Source: Xanthostigma xanthostigma (taxonomy: Eukaryota; Arthropoda; Insecta; Raphidioptera; Raphidiidae). Taken from it: 64,000 nucleotides of DNA. The notes under the pieces are model-generated. The model was not told the origin of the DNA. It saw nothing but the letters and a program-made list of their open reading frames with translations, and did no database searches. Position numbers and translations under genes: made by a program. Position 1 is the first letter of the stretch; each line of letters starts with the position of its first letter. The DNA lies in assembly GCA_963575645.1 (NCBI GenBank), contig OY754467.1:33353108-33417107 (forward strand). The letters are read 5' to 3'. Of this stretch, positions 12,168 through 25,056 are shown piece after piece.

Positions 12168-13731
12168 TATTAATGTTGACGAGGCCGGAATAGTTGAACC
12201 CATCTACCCCTGGTAGTTGTTATCAGAGAATTGGACTTAAAAACCGCGCACACTTATCCACCATGGACCAGGAAAACCTGTTCATGAAGGTGCCTATGTT
12301 ATTTAACAAAGTAGCGCACATTTGATCAGCACTTGCAACCAGCAACGACCCTCTGTCGGTCGCCTGCAATTTCTGTCTAGCCATGCTGGACCGATCTAGT
12401 GTGCTAATGATGCGTCGTTTTTATTAACAAGGTGAACCCAAAACCTTAACACAACAGCGTCAAATAAAAAAATATATATTTTTTATATACATTTACGCCA
12501 TTTTTATGCAATTTTTATTGGTAATAAATTGGAAAATTTTCAAAATATTGTAATAAGAATATCTTTTAAAGTATGAAATAACAAAAAAAAAACGGAAATT
12601 CGCGTACATTAACTGAATTCTAAAGTTTTACGTTATTTCTGTATCCGAATGGATACCGCAAGTATCCGGTTATTTGACAACACCGGATAAAAGACGCCAG
12701 ATATTTTAAGCCTACGGAATATCCAATGCATTCCTAGTGTTTTTTAATGTAACCCACGGGCTTTGGTGCGAGTTCAAATTTTAGGAAGTTTTTTATTAAA
12801 CTCAAATAAGAACAAAACTTAGCAAACCAAAATACTTGACGATGTTGAAATGTGTAATGACTATTAAAATCACAAATCACAGTTCATATAGGTACAGCTA
12901 GTTATTACATTATATATAAAAACAGAAATACAATGTTTATCACAAAGTTTCCATCACCGTTGAAGTGATTTGACTCTAATTATAAGTAATTTATAGCCGA
13001 AAACAAAAAAAAAAAAATATTTTACAGAAGAAATAGTTATACTTAAGAAAATATCAGATAAGATATAATTTCTCTACTATGAAAATTAGCAAAAAAATAA
13101 GTTATTTTATACTTAAATAAGAATTAGTATTTGATTTCATTTAAAAAAAAATTCTTTCAAATTTAAACATATTTATGTATAAAGAAACCACAAAACAAAA
13201 ACAATATTTCAGTCAACACTGATTTTCAATATATCGGTACAGAAATATGAAACCGATATTAAAATATATAAGTATATAAAATAAATGTAAAAAATTGGTA
13301 ACGTCTATGAATAACAGTTCATTATTAGATTTAAATAAAATAAAGAAACAAAATAAATTACAAACAATATTTTTCTACTATAAAATACCGGCCCTGAATT
13401 GCTTATCAAACAACTTCTTGGATAAAAAAAACAAAATCAAATGTGATCACTGATACATTAATAACTACTCATATTTATAATTTAGAACTGATTTTTAACT
13501 TACAGTTGTATAATGAAATCTTTACATAAAAAACCTAAACTAAGAAAAAACAGATAGTATGGCAAGCATTCAATTTAATGTCATTCGTTGCCTGTTTAAT
13601 ATGAAACATTTAGGACAGATTTTACATATTCCGCTTAATTAAGCTCAGTTTAACAGTTGAGCCAAGCTTATCTAAAATATATTGTTTTACATACTGAACT
13701 TAATTGGATACAAATATTTTTAAATTAGTAT
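12168..13731. other. Gene-free AT-rich spacer
   Basis: I see no gene. A short open frame of about 53 codons on the minus strand (near 12240-12400) looks protein-like but matches nothing I recognise. The rest is low-complexity AT-rich DNA. Confidence 0.35.
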
Positions 13732-13861
13732 ACGATGAAGGAAGGTTTTGGTTGAGGATCATAAATAAATAAGCTTTACCAATGTTACGCCAGTAGCCAC
13801 TAGCGTAACATTGGTAAAGCTTATTTATTTATGATCCTCAACCAAAACCTTCCTTCATCGT
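13732..13861. repeat. Perfect 59-bp inverted repeat (hairpin)
   Basis: Arms 13732-13790 and 13803-13861 are exact reverse complements over 59 bp around a 12-base loop (CAGTAGCCACTA). The arms begin ACGATGAAGGAAGG and end ACCAATGTTACGC. Exact arm identity means recent origin or gene-conversion-like maintenance. Confidence 0.95.
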
Positions 13862-15088
13862 AACATTCTATTGGATCAACACTACTTTATGCTGAAGACC
13901 TTAATTTGTATGTAACAGACAAGGAGAACCGAAACAAGTTATCTATAAATCTGTATTAAAAAAAAAAAAAAAACAAACTGTTTTTACATGCTAATATACG
14001 AAATCTATGTGGAAATATTTTATCTTTCGTTTAAGGCAGGTTCCGAACTTTTATGGACCAAACTCAAAGCAAGAACACACTGTTTTATTTTTACTCTCCT
14101 CCGTCATTAACATTAAAAAATCGAGCAAAGCCAGCTATAGCTAGCCCGTAAGGAATCGAACAAAAAAAAAAAACTTTTCAAAATAGTTTGAGCTGTAGAT
14201 TGATACAAAAAAGTTTTATACACTAACCTTAATTTTTATCTGAGCTCATTTAAAACTCACATTGTAAAACCGGCCCTTAGTAATTCTGATAAAACACTTA
14301 ATTATAACTGTAAGATGCACTTGTTTTAATTTTTATTAAATATGATAATGTCCAATATTACAGGAGTTAATTTTGTTAATAATTAACAGAATACATCAGT
14401 CAAAACAAATCTAAAACTACATTCATTCGATAATAATCTTTTAACATTTAACTTTCATTGCGTGTAAAAAATTAAAAATGATACTGATGTTTCATATCAA
14501 AACGAATATCCAAATCATTGAAAAGTCCTTGACATTCATTTTTTCATTTAGCATAATGTTTATTACAAAATTAATTACATAAGTCTGCACTCTGCATACT
14601 AGTCCGTCATAAGTATCCTTTGAATATATTTGATAATGAAAAATTTAGCAAATAATAATTGAATTATAGTTATGTTGGCAAATTTCTTAAAATAAATCTA
14701 CAGTAGTAATAACGAAAATGTTGAATTGTATGCAATACAGATGAATTTAGCTGAAAATTAGTTGCTATTTTTAAGTGAGACTTACGCACAGTAGAGTGAA
14801 TTGGATTCTATCATTGACTGGCTAATAAAAAAGATCTGACGTGCTACGATGAACTGCGGCAACACTATATGGATATGTCTACAAAAGTCACAGTACAACT
14901 ATAGTCGACGGGACTAGATTCCCATCACGCTTGTCTCAAAAACGCTAAGCATGCGATGTGTTACTTCGAATGCATTGTACACATATACACATACAGACCT
15001 AATCGTTGTAGCTCATTGCATAAAGATCCGCATTCCAGTATCTTTGCGTATTGAGTATAACAAAAGTCGACGTCTGTGCCCCAAACCT
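13862..15088. other. Gene-free AT-rich spacer
   Basis: I see no coding similarity. Around 13985-14060 is a short match to a dispersed repeat (CTTTCGTTTAAG followed by a TTCCGAAC-type stretch) that is better preserved at 37600-37680 and, inverted, at 48440-48500. Confidence 0.4.
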
Positions 15089-15540
15089 ATAGGCTGTGTG
15101 CACGAAGCCTATTAGCGCCGCTAGTGGGTAATAGAGAATTATTGAACTAACTTTTTATGGAAATCGCGACATGTTTCTATGGTGATAAGTCAAAACTTTA
15201 GTTGGCCATGATGTGTCAAAAAAAAAATGTAATAAGGAAAACTGATATTAATTTGTTTACACTGACAGCGGAACGTCAAAATAAGGCGCCAATGGTCTTT
15301 ATTTTACTTAAATCGCCATCAGCGCAACAGCCTGGAACACAACAAGCATTTCCAGATCGCTTAGTTTTCCTGTGTTTTCTTTGTAATTAAAAAACTTTAT
15401 AAAATTATAATTACTTTTACTTTTAATAAACATTGCTCACTGACATACGAAAAATTGGAGATCGAAGTTTCCCCTAGTGCTCACCACAAACGCTCGCATC
15501 GAAAAATTTGTAACTCCGCCTCCGTGCACATAGCCCATAC
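15089..15540. mobile_element. Possible short-TIR element
   Basis: The ends read TATAGGCTGTGTGCACGAAG and, in complement, TATGGGCTATGTGCACGGAG, a ~20-bp inverted repeat with three mismatches. The ~450-bp interior shows no transposase. Target duplication not resolved. An open frame of 62 codons inside (15202-15390) has no recognisable similarity. Confidence 0.5.
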
Positions 15541-16215
15541 AAACAATTTCAGGGTACCATAAATATTGTGTTTTGGAACGAAGCTTTGGGAATCAAATAA
15601 TATAACCAGCATTCTTAACGTAGTCTGTTGAGACTAGAATTCTCAATATGTAGTGGAACTTAACAAATTAAATCAGTCGCAACGAAATACAGGCAACGGA
15701 ACCCTATATTTATTTTTGTTTAAAAGTATTATTGGGCGGCATATATCAACTTACGATGGACCCTAAACAATTCAGTCATTTGAAGATAAAGACACCACAA
15801 TTTATACAAATAATTTTACAGGTCAGATTAAGGTGATTTAATATAATTAATCCATATGCGAACGCAGTAACTCACAGTCTTGCGCAGTAGCTAATGCGCA
15901 AGACGGTGACGGCTCTGTGTCCATTCTCTGGCTGCTTGGAACATCTGATATAGTCGCAAAATTTTGTGTTTTCGTTACAAAAAGTAGCATCTTAAAAAGC
16001 TGTTAATAAAAATGAATAAATTCAGTTGAAGTCTGGAGACAGTGGTTACCCGAAGGGCTACATCTCCAAAAACTAAATAAATAAATTCAAGTCTTGTTAT
16101 GGCCTGTAGAATTCCTCGTATAAATTCAGCTAAACCTTTTAGAATGATTATACGTACTTTCAGAACACAAATTTTAAAATGCATATAGTTTTAATAAAAG
16201 CAAGTCAAGATTACA
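15541..16215. other. Spacer with partial palindrome relative, downstream of SLC35C2
   Basis: At 15864-15945 lies a short hairpin (CTTGCGCA-GTAGCTA-ATGCGCAAG) related to the palindromic MITEs at 8514 and 21374. The portion nearest 16216 should include the SLC35C2 3' UTR. An ATTAAA-type poly(A) signal on the minus strand is present at 16192-16197, but its use is a guess. Confidence 0.4.
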
Positions 16216-18610
16216 CTACCGATCTCGGCTATTCAAAACATTGAATATAACCTGTGAATCCTCTTCGTCGCTCGACATAATCGATGGTGTTGGAGTTTCT
16301 TCCATGAGAGGTTTTTTTATTTCGTGACTGTACGAAAAATTAGTTGCCTCTAATTCACGATGAACAACTGACTGTTGTACGCTGGCTGCAGTCATTACTT
16401 TGTGTATAACATGACTAATGATGCCAAACAGACACAATAGAAGGCCGATGAAATTTATTGGCGACGAAAACTTATCTCCGTTCAATTTTACAGCTAGGAT
16501 AAGTATAAAAACTTCCTACAAAATAAAGCAATAATTGTAGGTATTTATTTTGATTTGATAGTTTTCGCTAGGGATCTGAAACGTAATGTTTTTTTTTTTG
16601 CATTTCATATTTTTGTTACATAAATGCCTTTTCTGTGTAACTTATTCGTGAATGAAGGTAATAACAACACTTACGCTTTAGACCTCAGACTTTTAATAAT
16701 GTTCTCAAATTAAAACTACCTTAAAAATCCCAGCTATTGAAAGCGTCAAACTGGAAGTACTAGTGACAACGAGGAACTCACTGATTTCCATTCCGAATGC
16801 AATCAAAGCACCCGCGAGTATTTTCAAAAAAGTTACTGCCATCAAATGCCAATCGGAGTAGCGAAATGCTTTACAGCTGCTTACAATAGACATTCCTGCA
16901 AAAACAAACGTCATTTTAACACCAACTCGTCATTTGTTTAAACAAATGAAGCGTTACCTTCGAAACAAACGGCGAACGGTAACAAAGTAACCATCATCCA
17001 TGGTTGAATATGATACATCATGTCAACAGGATTACTTAGTCCGTTCTTTGCTTTTTGCATTAACATTTGCACGCAAGTCCACCTGATACCGGAAGCAAAA
17101 GACGCCAGCAGTAGCATTGTAAATCCGAGAGTATCAAATTGTGTCGATTTATAAGTAAATAAAAACAAACCTCCCGAGATCATTACTACTATTGCACATA
17201 AAGTCCACGACTGAAAAATAAACACTCATATAAAATAATCGTATTACTGTCTAACTTTATGGCATTTGACAACTCTTATCAAATTAACTGAAATCGAGGT
17301 AAACTAAAATTGCATTATTCTTTTATATAAGTTGGTTGAAAAATTAAAAATATCAAAATCCTAATTTGTATTTGCACTATAAATTATAATTAAAAATATA
17401 TAGCAGTTATGTCATACCTTTTTTTCTAGTTTAAATACAATAGCACAGGCTAATATAAATATTATGGTTGTTGATTTTGTCATTGTATACCTAAAATAGA
17501 ATAATAATTTTAGGAATAGAACAATTGCGATGACTTCAAAATGTTTAAAATGACTTTTGATGACTACTCATCAACTAAGCCGAGTGTCTAAGATCAAGAA
17601 TAGGTCATATGCATGAGTTTTTTTTATATTTTTAATAGATTATTTAGTCAACCATAATACGGAAAAAAAATGATAATCATTTAAAAATGTAATATTATCA
17701 TAAGAAAAAAAATATTAAATTTCACATTCAAAAATAGACAGTTTAAACAATCAGCCATGTTCGCGGGCTTATGTGACGTCATGATATACGATGCATGCCA
17801 ACCTTGATGTCAAATTGTCAATGTTCTAAATGAAGTTTATTTGTTGTTTTCTCTAAATACTGACATAATCTTACTGTGAGACGACACAGTCGTCATGAAA
17901 ACTGTTGTTGATATATACTCTGACGTCACGATGCGTTTTGAAAATTCGAAAATAGCGCTTATTTTCTACATTTCTTTTTTAGTATTTGTATTTTTTTCAG
18001 TGAGTAGATTAATAAAATAACCATTACGTTATGATCAAGAACTAAAATATATTTCGAAATAAAAATTTTAACCAATTTGGAGTTTTATGCATATGACCTA
18101 TTGTTCAAATATAAAAAAGATTTATATATTTACAATGACATCGTGACTAATTCAAGTCCCCAGTTTGAAAATCCAACATCTATGCCACTTGCGACTCCGG
18201 TGGCCGCCACCACTTTGACATATTGTCTCCATGTTAGTGTTATTCTTCTTTGACCTTTAATGCAAGTCCATATTTCTCTTAATGCAGCTGACAGTAGGAA
18301 TTTAATTACCAAATGACAAAGAACCACAGACAACGGGAAATGGAAACGCTGTATTAGAAAATTTAAATATTAAAACGTGTGGCTGTAAATTTATTTTGTT
18401 CTATGAAAAACATGTTCACACCTGTAACAACCATCGTTGATAAAACGTGAGTCCGACCGAATGTGCAAAATATATTAGGATAAGAAATATTATTAAAATC
18501 GAGTGAATAATAAAATTCGGATTTATTGTTTTTCGATGTGTAATTTCAGTTTCGTCGAATAAACTGTCGCGATCCTGTACATCAACTTTCTTGTATCTAC
18601 CGCGGGTCAT
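16216..18610 (-). CDS. Slc35c2: Solute carrier family 35 member C2-like transporter
   Basis: Six coding exons on the minus strand join at GT-AG sites with consistent phases: 18610-18422, 18348-18134, 17490-17418, 17210-16958, 16895-16720 and 16515-16216, giving about 401 residues. The product is a hydrophobic multi-span protein of the nucleotide-sugar/triose-phosphate transporter (DMT) fold. It shows SLC35C2 signatures: GLTFYQRWLLQ at the end of the first helix, SNWGLELVTMSLYTMTKST across an exon junction, and SGIRWTCVQMLMQKA later. Ten or so membrane segments are expected, with an acidic cytosolic C-terminal tail (SSDEEDS). By family knowledge it sits in Golgi or secretory membranes and has been linked to GDP-fucose supply and Notch fucosylation; the substrate here is inferred. 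The start is the first ATG of a basic N-terminus (MTRGRYKK). Intron 2 contains a MITE. Confidence 0.92.
17598..18102. mobile_element. MITE in SLC35C2 intron 2, copy A
   Basis: It starts AATAGGTCATATGCAT and ends ATGCATATGACCTATT, a 16-bp perfect terminal inverted repeat. A second copy of the same family lies at 44800-45257, similar across nearly its whole length but lacking short blocks. The interior is non-coding and includes two TGACGTCA-type palindromes. It lies between SLC35C2 exons 2 and 3 and does not disturb the splice sites. Confidence 0.88.
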
Positions 18611-19090
18611 TTTTTATCGTTTATTTATAAAAATGTGTGTTCTATCTGAAAATATGATCAAAAATTACAAACAAAATATCAGTATCACTAATTGTGGTTC
18701 GTAAAAAGTGAAAATTACCTTTATGCCAATCACCCAAACGTGACATTTTTCTGTCACACGTATGCTAATAAATTAACTTGTAAAAGTATATCAATAACGA
18801 TCAAATATGTAAATAAAGCTATTATCAAATTATTATCGGTAACAATATGTGGCGATAACCTGTCAAATACTACACCATACCTGTCAAGCTGTTACCAACG
18901 CAGACCTTGAATTGTCGATGCCAATTTATTTATAGTTGGTACTTATTATTTTTCAATAAATGCGGTTTATTCAAATAATATAAACCTGTTGTTTTTTTTA
19001 ATTTTTTCTTTATTTATACATTTTATCAAATTACATAAACAATTATTACAGTCAATTAAAAATAAATACAACTGAAAACTATCACTAATA
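18611..19090. other. Spacer between SLC35C2 start and SOSS-B stop
   Basis: About 480 bp separates these two minus-strand genes. It should contain the SLC35C2 promoter/5' UTR and the SOSS-B 3' UTR. A minus-strand AATAAA signal at 19009-19014 is about 80 bp past the SOSS-B stop, and another lies at 18964-18969. Confidence 0.5.
19009..19014 (-). terminator. Candidate poly(A) signal for SOSS-B
   Basis: AATAAA read on the minus strand, about 80 bp downstream of the SOSS-B stop codon and within a T/A-rich stretch. It is well placed for 3' end formation, but cleavage was not observed. Confidence 0.5.
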
Positions 19091-20177
<1,087 letters not shown>

Positions 20178-21737
20178 ATGAACAATAAAGGACATCCAAC
20201 GGGACCTCCACCGTCGTATGGCGCACCACCTGCTGCTCCACCACCGAGCTATGCACAGGCTGTCGGCGGTGTCCCTCCAACTAGTCCTTACACACCAAAT
20301 CCGCCTTGTAAGTACAAACATTTGCGTTAAGGGGCGTGGTTTTGTAAAAAATAATTTAAAAAATATAGATGGTCTTTAAACCAAATGGAAAACATCAAAG
20401 CTGTTAATTTCTGAAAAAGTGCTTACATTTCTTTTAAACATATTCCGCAATACAAAGTGGACTACACAACGTGCCACTACTGATTCCCTAATCAAAATGA
20501 GTTATAAAAACCTATAGTAAAACAACTGCATATTTTTTTTAAATATCGCTTTCCGAGAAGCTATCCGATAATGTTTGTCGATCGATGTTGTTTGTTTAAT
20601 TAGTAGACTAATAATAACGAAGCTTTGGATGATATGTATTATGAATTTATTCTAAGGTAGATAAAAAAAATATAAGTACATGACTTGCAAAGTTGATGAA
20701 AATGAGTTTATTTTATTTACCTAAAAATTTATCACGTCTGCTGCACTTTTCCAAGGTTACTTTTTATCTGATCAAACATTGAGAACTGATAAGATTTTCA
20801 TGTATATTTCAAAATTGCCTATTTAAAGTAAAGAAATGAAACAAATTCGCATTGGGCAAAAATCAGGAACGCATACCTATTTTATATTTCTAAACTTCTT
20901 TATATTTTATTAGGTACTTAAAATATTTTATATGGCCGATAATCAGCAATAGGTATATCGATATCGGCTGATTTTAGTTATTGGCGAAAGAAATCATATC
21001 GGTTGATCCCTAACAAAGAGCAACTATTTTATTGAGGGTGTAGGATAAAACAGTGTATTTATAATGCGAATAAGGCTTTCTTAAAAAATTTAAACTTTTC
21101 AGTGTACAGCGGTGGACCTCAGGTAGTGACAACCGTGGTGCCCGTTGGTACAGAGCCAACGCATATGATCTGTCCGTTCTGCCATGCAGAAGTCGATACA
21201 ACAACTAGAACAGAACCCGGAACACTTGCAATTATATCTTCGATTGTTATCGCTATTATGGGGTATGGTTTTTATTTGTTTGAGCTTTTGAAGGTTATTC
21301 ATAATAAATTAACGGTCAGTATGAGAAATAATATTGTGCAAAGTGTGTCAACTGAGTACATCGCGAACTATAATCTAGCTCTGTTCCAACCTCTCTGCGA
21401 ATGGTAATATTATCGCCACAGTCTTGCACAGTAGCTCAAAAACCGATACAGCTTCGTTTTGGGTACTGCGCAAGACAGTGACGATAATATTACCGTTCGC
21501 AGAGACGTTGGAACAGAGTTAGTATCTCAAAGCTTACTATCAGTTTCTGATATATAAAAAAGAAAAATTGAGAGTAATCTTGAACAATTATAATGTTCTG
21601 TTGTTTTATTATAGTCTGACTGTCTTTTTAGGTGCTGGCTGGGATGCTGCTTAATTCCGTGTTGCATAGACGAATGCATGGACATTCATCACACTTGTCC
21701 GAACTGCAAGGCATATTTGGGAAAATATCAAAGATAA
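20178..21737 (+). CDS. LITAF-domain (LPS-induced TNF-alpha factor-like) membrane protein
   Basis: Three coding exons, 20178-20307, 21103-21262 and 21632-21737, join at GT-AG sites in phases 1 and 2 to give 131 residues, a typical length for this family. The N-terminus is Pro-rich with two PPSY motifs (PPxY type), which in known relatives recruit WW-domain Nedd4-like ligases. The C-terminal LITAF domain has the first zinc knuckle CPFC, a hydrophobic stretch that inserts into the membrane from the cytosolic side (TLAIISSIVIAIMGCWLGCC), and the second knuckle HHTCPNCKAYLG just before the stop. Family members act on late endosomal/lysosomal membranes. Reading through the second donor gives an artefactual longer frame; splicing restores the zinc site. 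Intron 2 carries a palindromic MITE. Divergent neighbour: SOSS-B. Confidence 0.92.
21374..21522. mobile_element. Palindromic MITE in LITAF-domain gene intron 2
   Basis: Begins CTAGCTCTGTTCCAAC and ends GTTGGAACAGAGTTAG. The ~149 bp fold into an almost complete hairpin through GGTAATATTATCG and its complement. Same family as 8514-8668; it lies wholly within the intron. Confidence 0.85.
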
Positions 21738-23841
21738 TTTATGATCTGAAATTTTGTTTTTCCCCGATGTTAAATCAGCTGTATCTACTGTTGGCAACTT
21801 TATTGATGAATCTATTTTTTTATTTTATCGTTGTTTATACCACATATTGATTTGTGGGAGTGTCGAGAATGGTTACGAAGAATATTATTTTTTTAGTTTT
21901 TGTTTTTCAAAGTAAATGTTATTTTTTTATGATATACATATATATTGCTTTTATAACGGATGTGAAAAGATAAATATAAGAATTTTTAAACATGAGAAAT
22001 TTATAAATATTAAAAAAAGTAGTGAGTAAATATGAAAAATTAATTTACAGTTTTTCATATGACGTAGATAACGGCGTCCGAAATAATTATTTTTTGTGTT
22101 AGTGATTTTAATTAATTTTTTATTGTCTTCTAATTTGTCCATTTTTAAAACGGTATGTACTAAACAGACAAACAGTAATAAGTAAAAATACCACAGTGTC
22201 TTATTTTTAATTAATATAAAATTATTTCAATTTTGTTTGTTTTATAACGGAATTTTATTAAATGGTTTTTGAACATTAAATTCCATCAAATAAGCATTTA
22301 TAAGTTAAACTAACAGAAGGTTCTGTGTAAGATTTGAAAATTCTGATAGTATTAACGTACAGTGACATTCTACCAAATTGTGTTTACGGATACGGCCTAT
22401 CATAGTCGACGGTTAAGAAGACGAAGTAGAATAATTCCATTTATTGAAGCAATAATTGAATTGATAGTATGATGAAAAATTATTCTCATTTATTTTTGAT
22501 GAATTTTTTTGCATTCATAATTAAACAACAATGAAAAGTGGCTTTTTGAGAATTTTTGGGATTTTATCAATCTTATTACTGAATACATTCTTACTTAGTG
22601 GCATTCATAGGCCAATCAGAGAAAACCTTTTTTAATTTGAGGTTAAACATTGTTAAACGTATTTTTCCATTGGCTGTTTAAGAAGTAGTAACTAAAAATT
22701 TGAAATTGCGTCAATAAAATCATTTGAAAATAGATATTTAGTGTTGAAAATACATGACTCCGATTGTAAAATGTTAATTATTTATCAAGGTTAAAAAAGA
22801 ATCGTGTTTTGTAGTTATTCTGTCGTGTAATATAGTTGATAAAATCTTTTTGGATATAAATTGGATTTAGACAGCGATTTTGCCTTTGGGCAATACTAGA
22901 AACATGGTACAGGTGACAAAAATAAGACAGTCCAAAATATTCTCACTGTCGGGATTTTTATTTATTCGTTGAAATGACGATCTTTTGAAATATCTTTCAA
23001 AAGCAATATGTTGCACAAAATACTTTGTAAATATTCCATTAAAACATTACTGAACATTTTTCATGGTGTTAGGGGCGTTACTGCCATTAAATTAGTTGAG
23101 TCTTGTTTTGGTCATTCTGTAATTTGATCAGGGAAAAAATGTCATATTAAATATGTGCCTAGGATCCCTATTATTAATAATTTGTTATATATATTATTCT
23201 TCCTCTTGTGCTTATTAAATAATATATAAATTAATGTAAAAATAGTTGAAAATTGAAATTTTAATTAAACTCAAGTCATAATAATTTTTGAACATATCAG
23301 TTATTGACTTTTTACATATAAGGGACTGTCCATAAAATACGTACACAATAAGAGGGGTGGAGGGTACATTGCCAAGCTTGCCAATACGTGGCAAGGAGGA
23401 GGAGTGAGATAGAAGTATACAGTTGCTGTCTTTCTTGGTGAGCAACACTTCCACTTACAGGAACTAGCTATATAGGATTTTACCATTCCAACACCACAAG
23501 GGGATTGGTACTTAGTTTAAATTCACTTTTAAAATGTTAAATATTTTGTTGTTTTGAGGTTCCTCGAATCCAAAAAACCTATTTTTGGAAAATATTAACA
23601 TTTGCTAAGGTAAAAAAATTGACAGGAGTCGAAAATGTGTGATGCGGAACATATTTTATGGACGATCTCTAAAATGAATTATCTGAACACCATGAACATC
23701 CAGTTCGACATTGACATTTTCACCGTTAGTTCGGTTCACGGAATTTATTCTAAAAAAAAAAAAAACAACACTTTAAAGCTCGAGACACAACACCGGAGGA
23801 AGTTAAAAAAGTTAGCTTTAGCTTCGCCAACGTTCTACTAT
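21738..23841. other. Gene-free AT-rich spacer after the LITAF-domain gene
   Basis: The first part is the probable 3' UTR. I see no conserved coding sequence or inverted repeat. The small open frames are AT-rich noise. Confidence 0.4.
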
Positions 23842-24226
23842 CAGTGCCGGATTATACCAAGTGCCGCCTATACGCTAAAACAGGCTTGCCGCCCATTTAA
23901 GGCTAGCGTTTTCCCGACTTTCAAATCATTCCATCATTCCGCATATATTTCATTTAGTAGCCCGCAAATACATCAGATTTGAACTAGGTTCTCATTTATC
24001 CTACCAAGACTCATGTTCGAGGGAAAACGTTGCCTCCCGCCCCTGATAACGTGCTGTGTATAATTATATCAGTTAGTAATATCTGATTCCGATTGGAGGT
24101 TCAAGACAGACGGTCATTTCGTTAGTTAGAAATCATTTTATTTTTTTTGCGACCGTCCCTGCCGCCCCTCCGACGAGTGCCGCCGTACGCTTCAGCGTAG
24201 TTAGCGTATAGGTTAATCCGACACTG
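23842..24226. mobile_element. Non-autonomous hAT element with perfect 8-bp TSD
   Basis: Starts CAGTGCCGGATTATACC and ends GGTTAATCCGACACTG, near-complementary termini of hAT type. The 8-bp sequence TCTACTAT occurs immediately outside both ends (23834-23841 and 24227-24234). The interior has GC-rich CCGCC motifs and no transposase. Exact target duplication fixes both boundaries. Confidence 0.92.
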
Positions 24227-24234
24227 TCTACTAT

Positions 24235-25056
24235 ATTTGCAGTTTCAAATCACGACGACTTTCAAGAACTGGATGTGTGAATAATTCCAAAATGAAGATA
24301 TTTGGTTTATTTTCCAGAGAAGGTATTGAGTAGTGAGTACGGAGGGTGGAGATAAGAGTATACAAGAAATGTGACATTAACTTCAGTCGTAAAATTTTAA
24401 ATAGGAATTAATGTTAATATTAAAATGCCATTAACTGTTGTATACATTATATTTTATACAATACATCATTACTGTTCTCCTATCAACTTCCATTGGACGT
24501 GTTAAAGAATATTTTCTTACAAATCGCAACAAATATATTATGCGGGTTCATTTATTTAAACTAGACATGGCTGAGCGCCAACGCTATCACAAATTTATTT
24601 ATATTGTAAATTTTTGAGAACAGCAACAATTGTGTTGTATTATTGCTATTAAATACTTGGTGCAAATGTTTTTTAATTGTTATTACTATTCAATAAATAC
24701 AAATTTAAATTAAATGCTGCGTCTTCTTATTCTAGTTGAAAATCTTAGATGTTTTACCTTTTATTACTTCGAAATATCGACAGATTCAGAATTCTAAATT
24801 ATTACTCATTAATAGGTACAGACTGAACATCAAGCACATACTTACTTACAAGACGAAATGTACATTTTTACGTGTAGGGTTTCTACCATATATAGGTATA
24901 ATAATTATTAAATGAAGCATTGATTATTGTGCGGTGAGCGAAGACGACAAAGCGTATCGAAAATATATACGCGTCTCTTTTTTCAAAGTAATTCCTTGGT
25001 TTTTCCGACAATATATTATGTAATGCATGGATATTCCTATGTCCATGATGTAATGT
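24235..25056. other. Gene-free spacer
   Basis: AT-rich sequence with no recognised gene or repeat. Confidence 0.35.

Noticed and set aside
12240-12400. Small protein-like minus-strand frame (~53 codons)
   Set aside because: Composition looks protein-like but there is no recognisable family, no splice context and nearby stops; not enough to call a gene.
21102-21407. 101-codon frame as a separate gene
   Set aside because: It is LITAF-domain exon 2 reading into the intron; splicing at 21262/21632 restores the second zinc knuckle.
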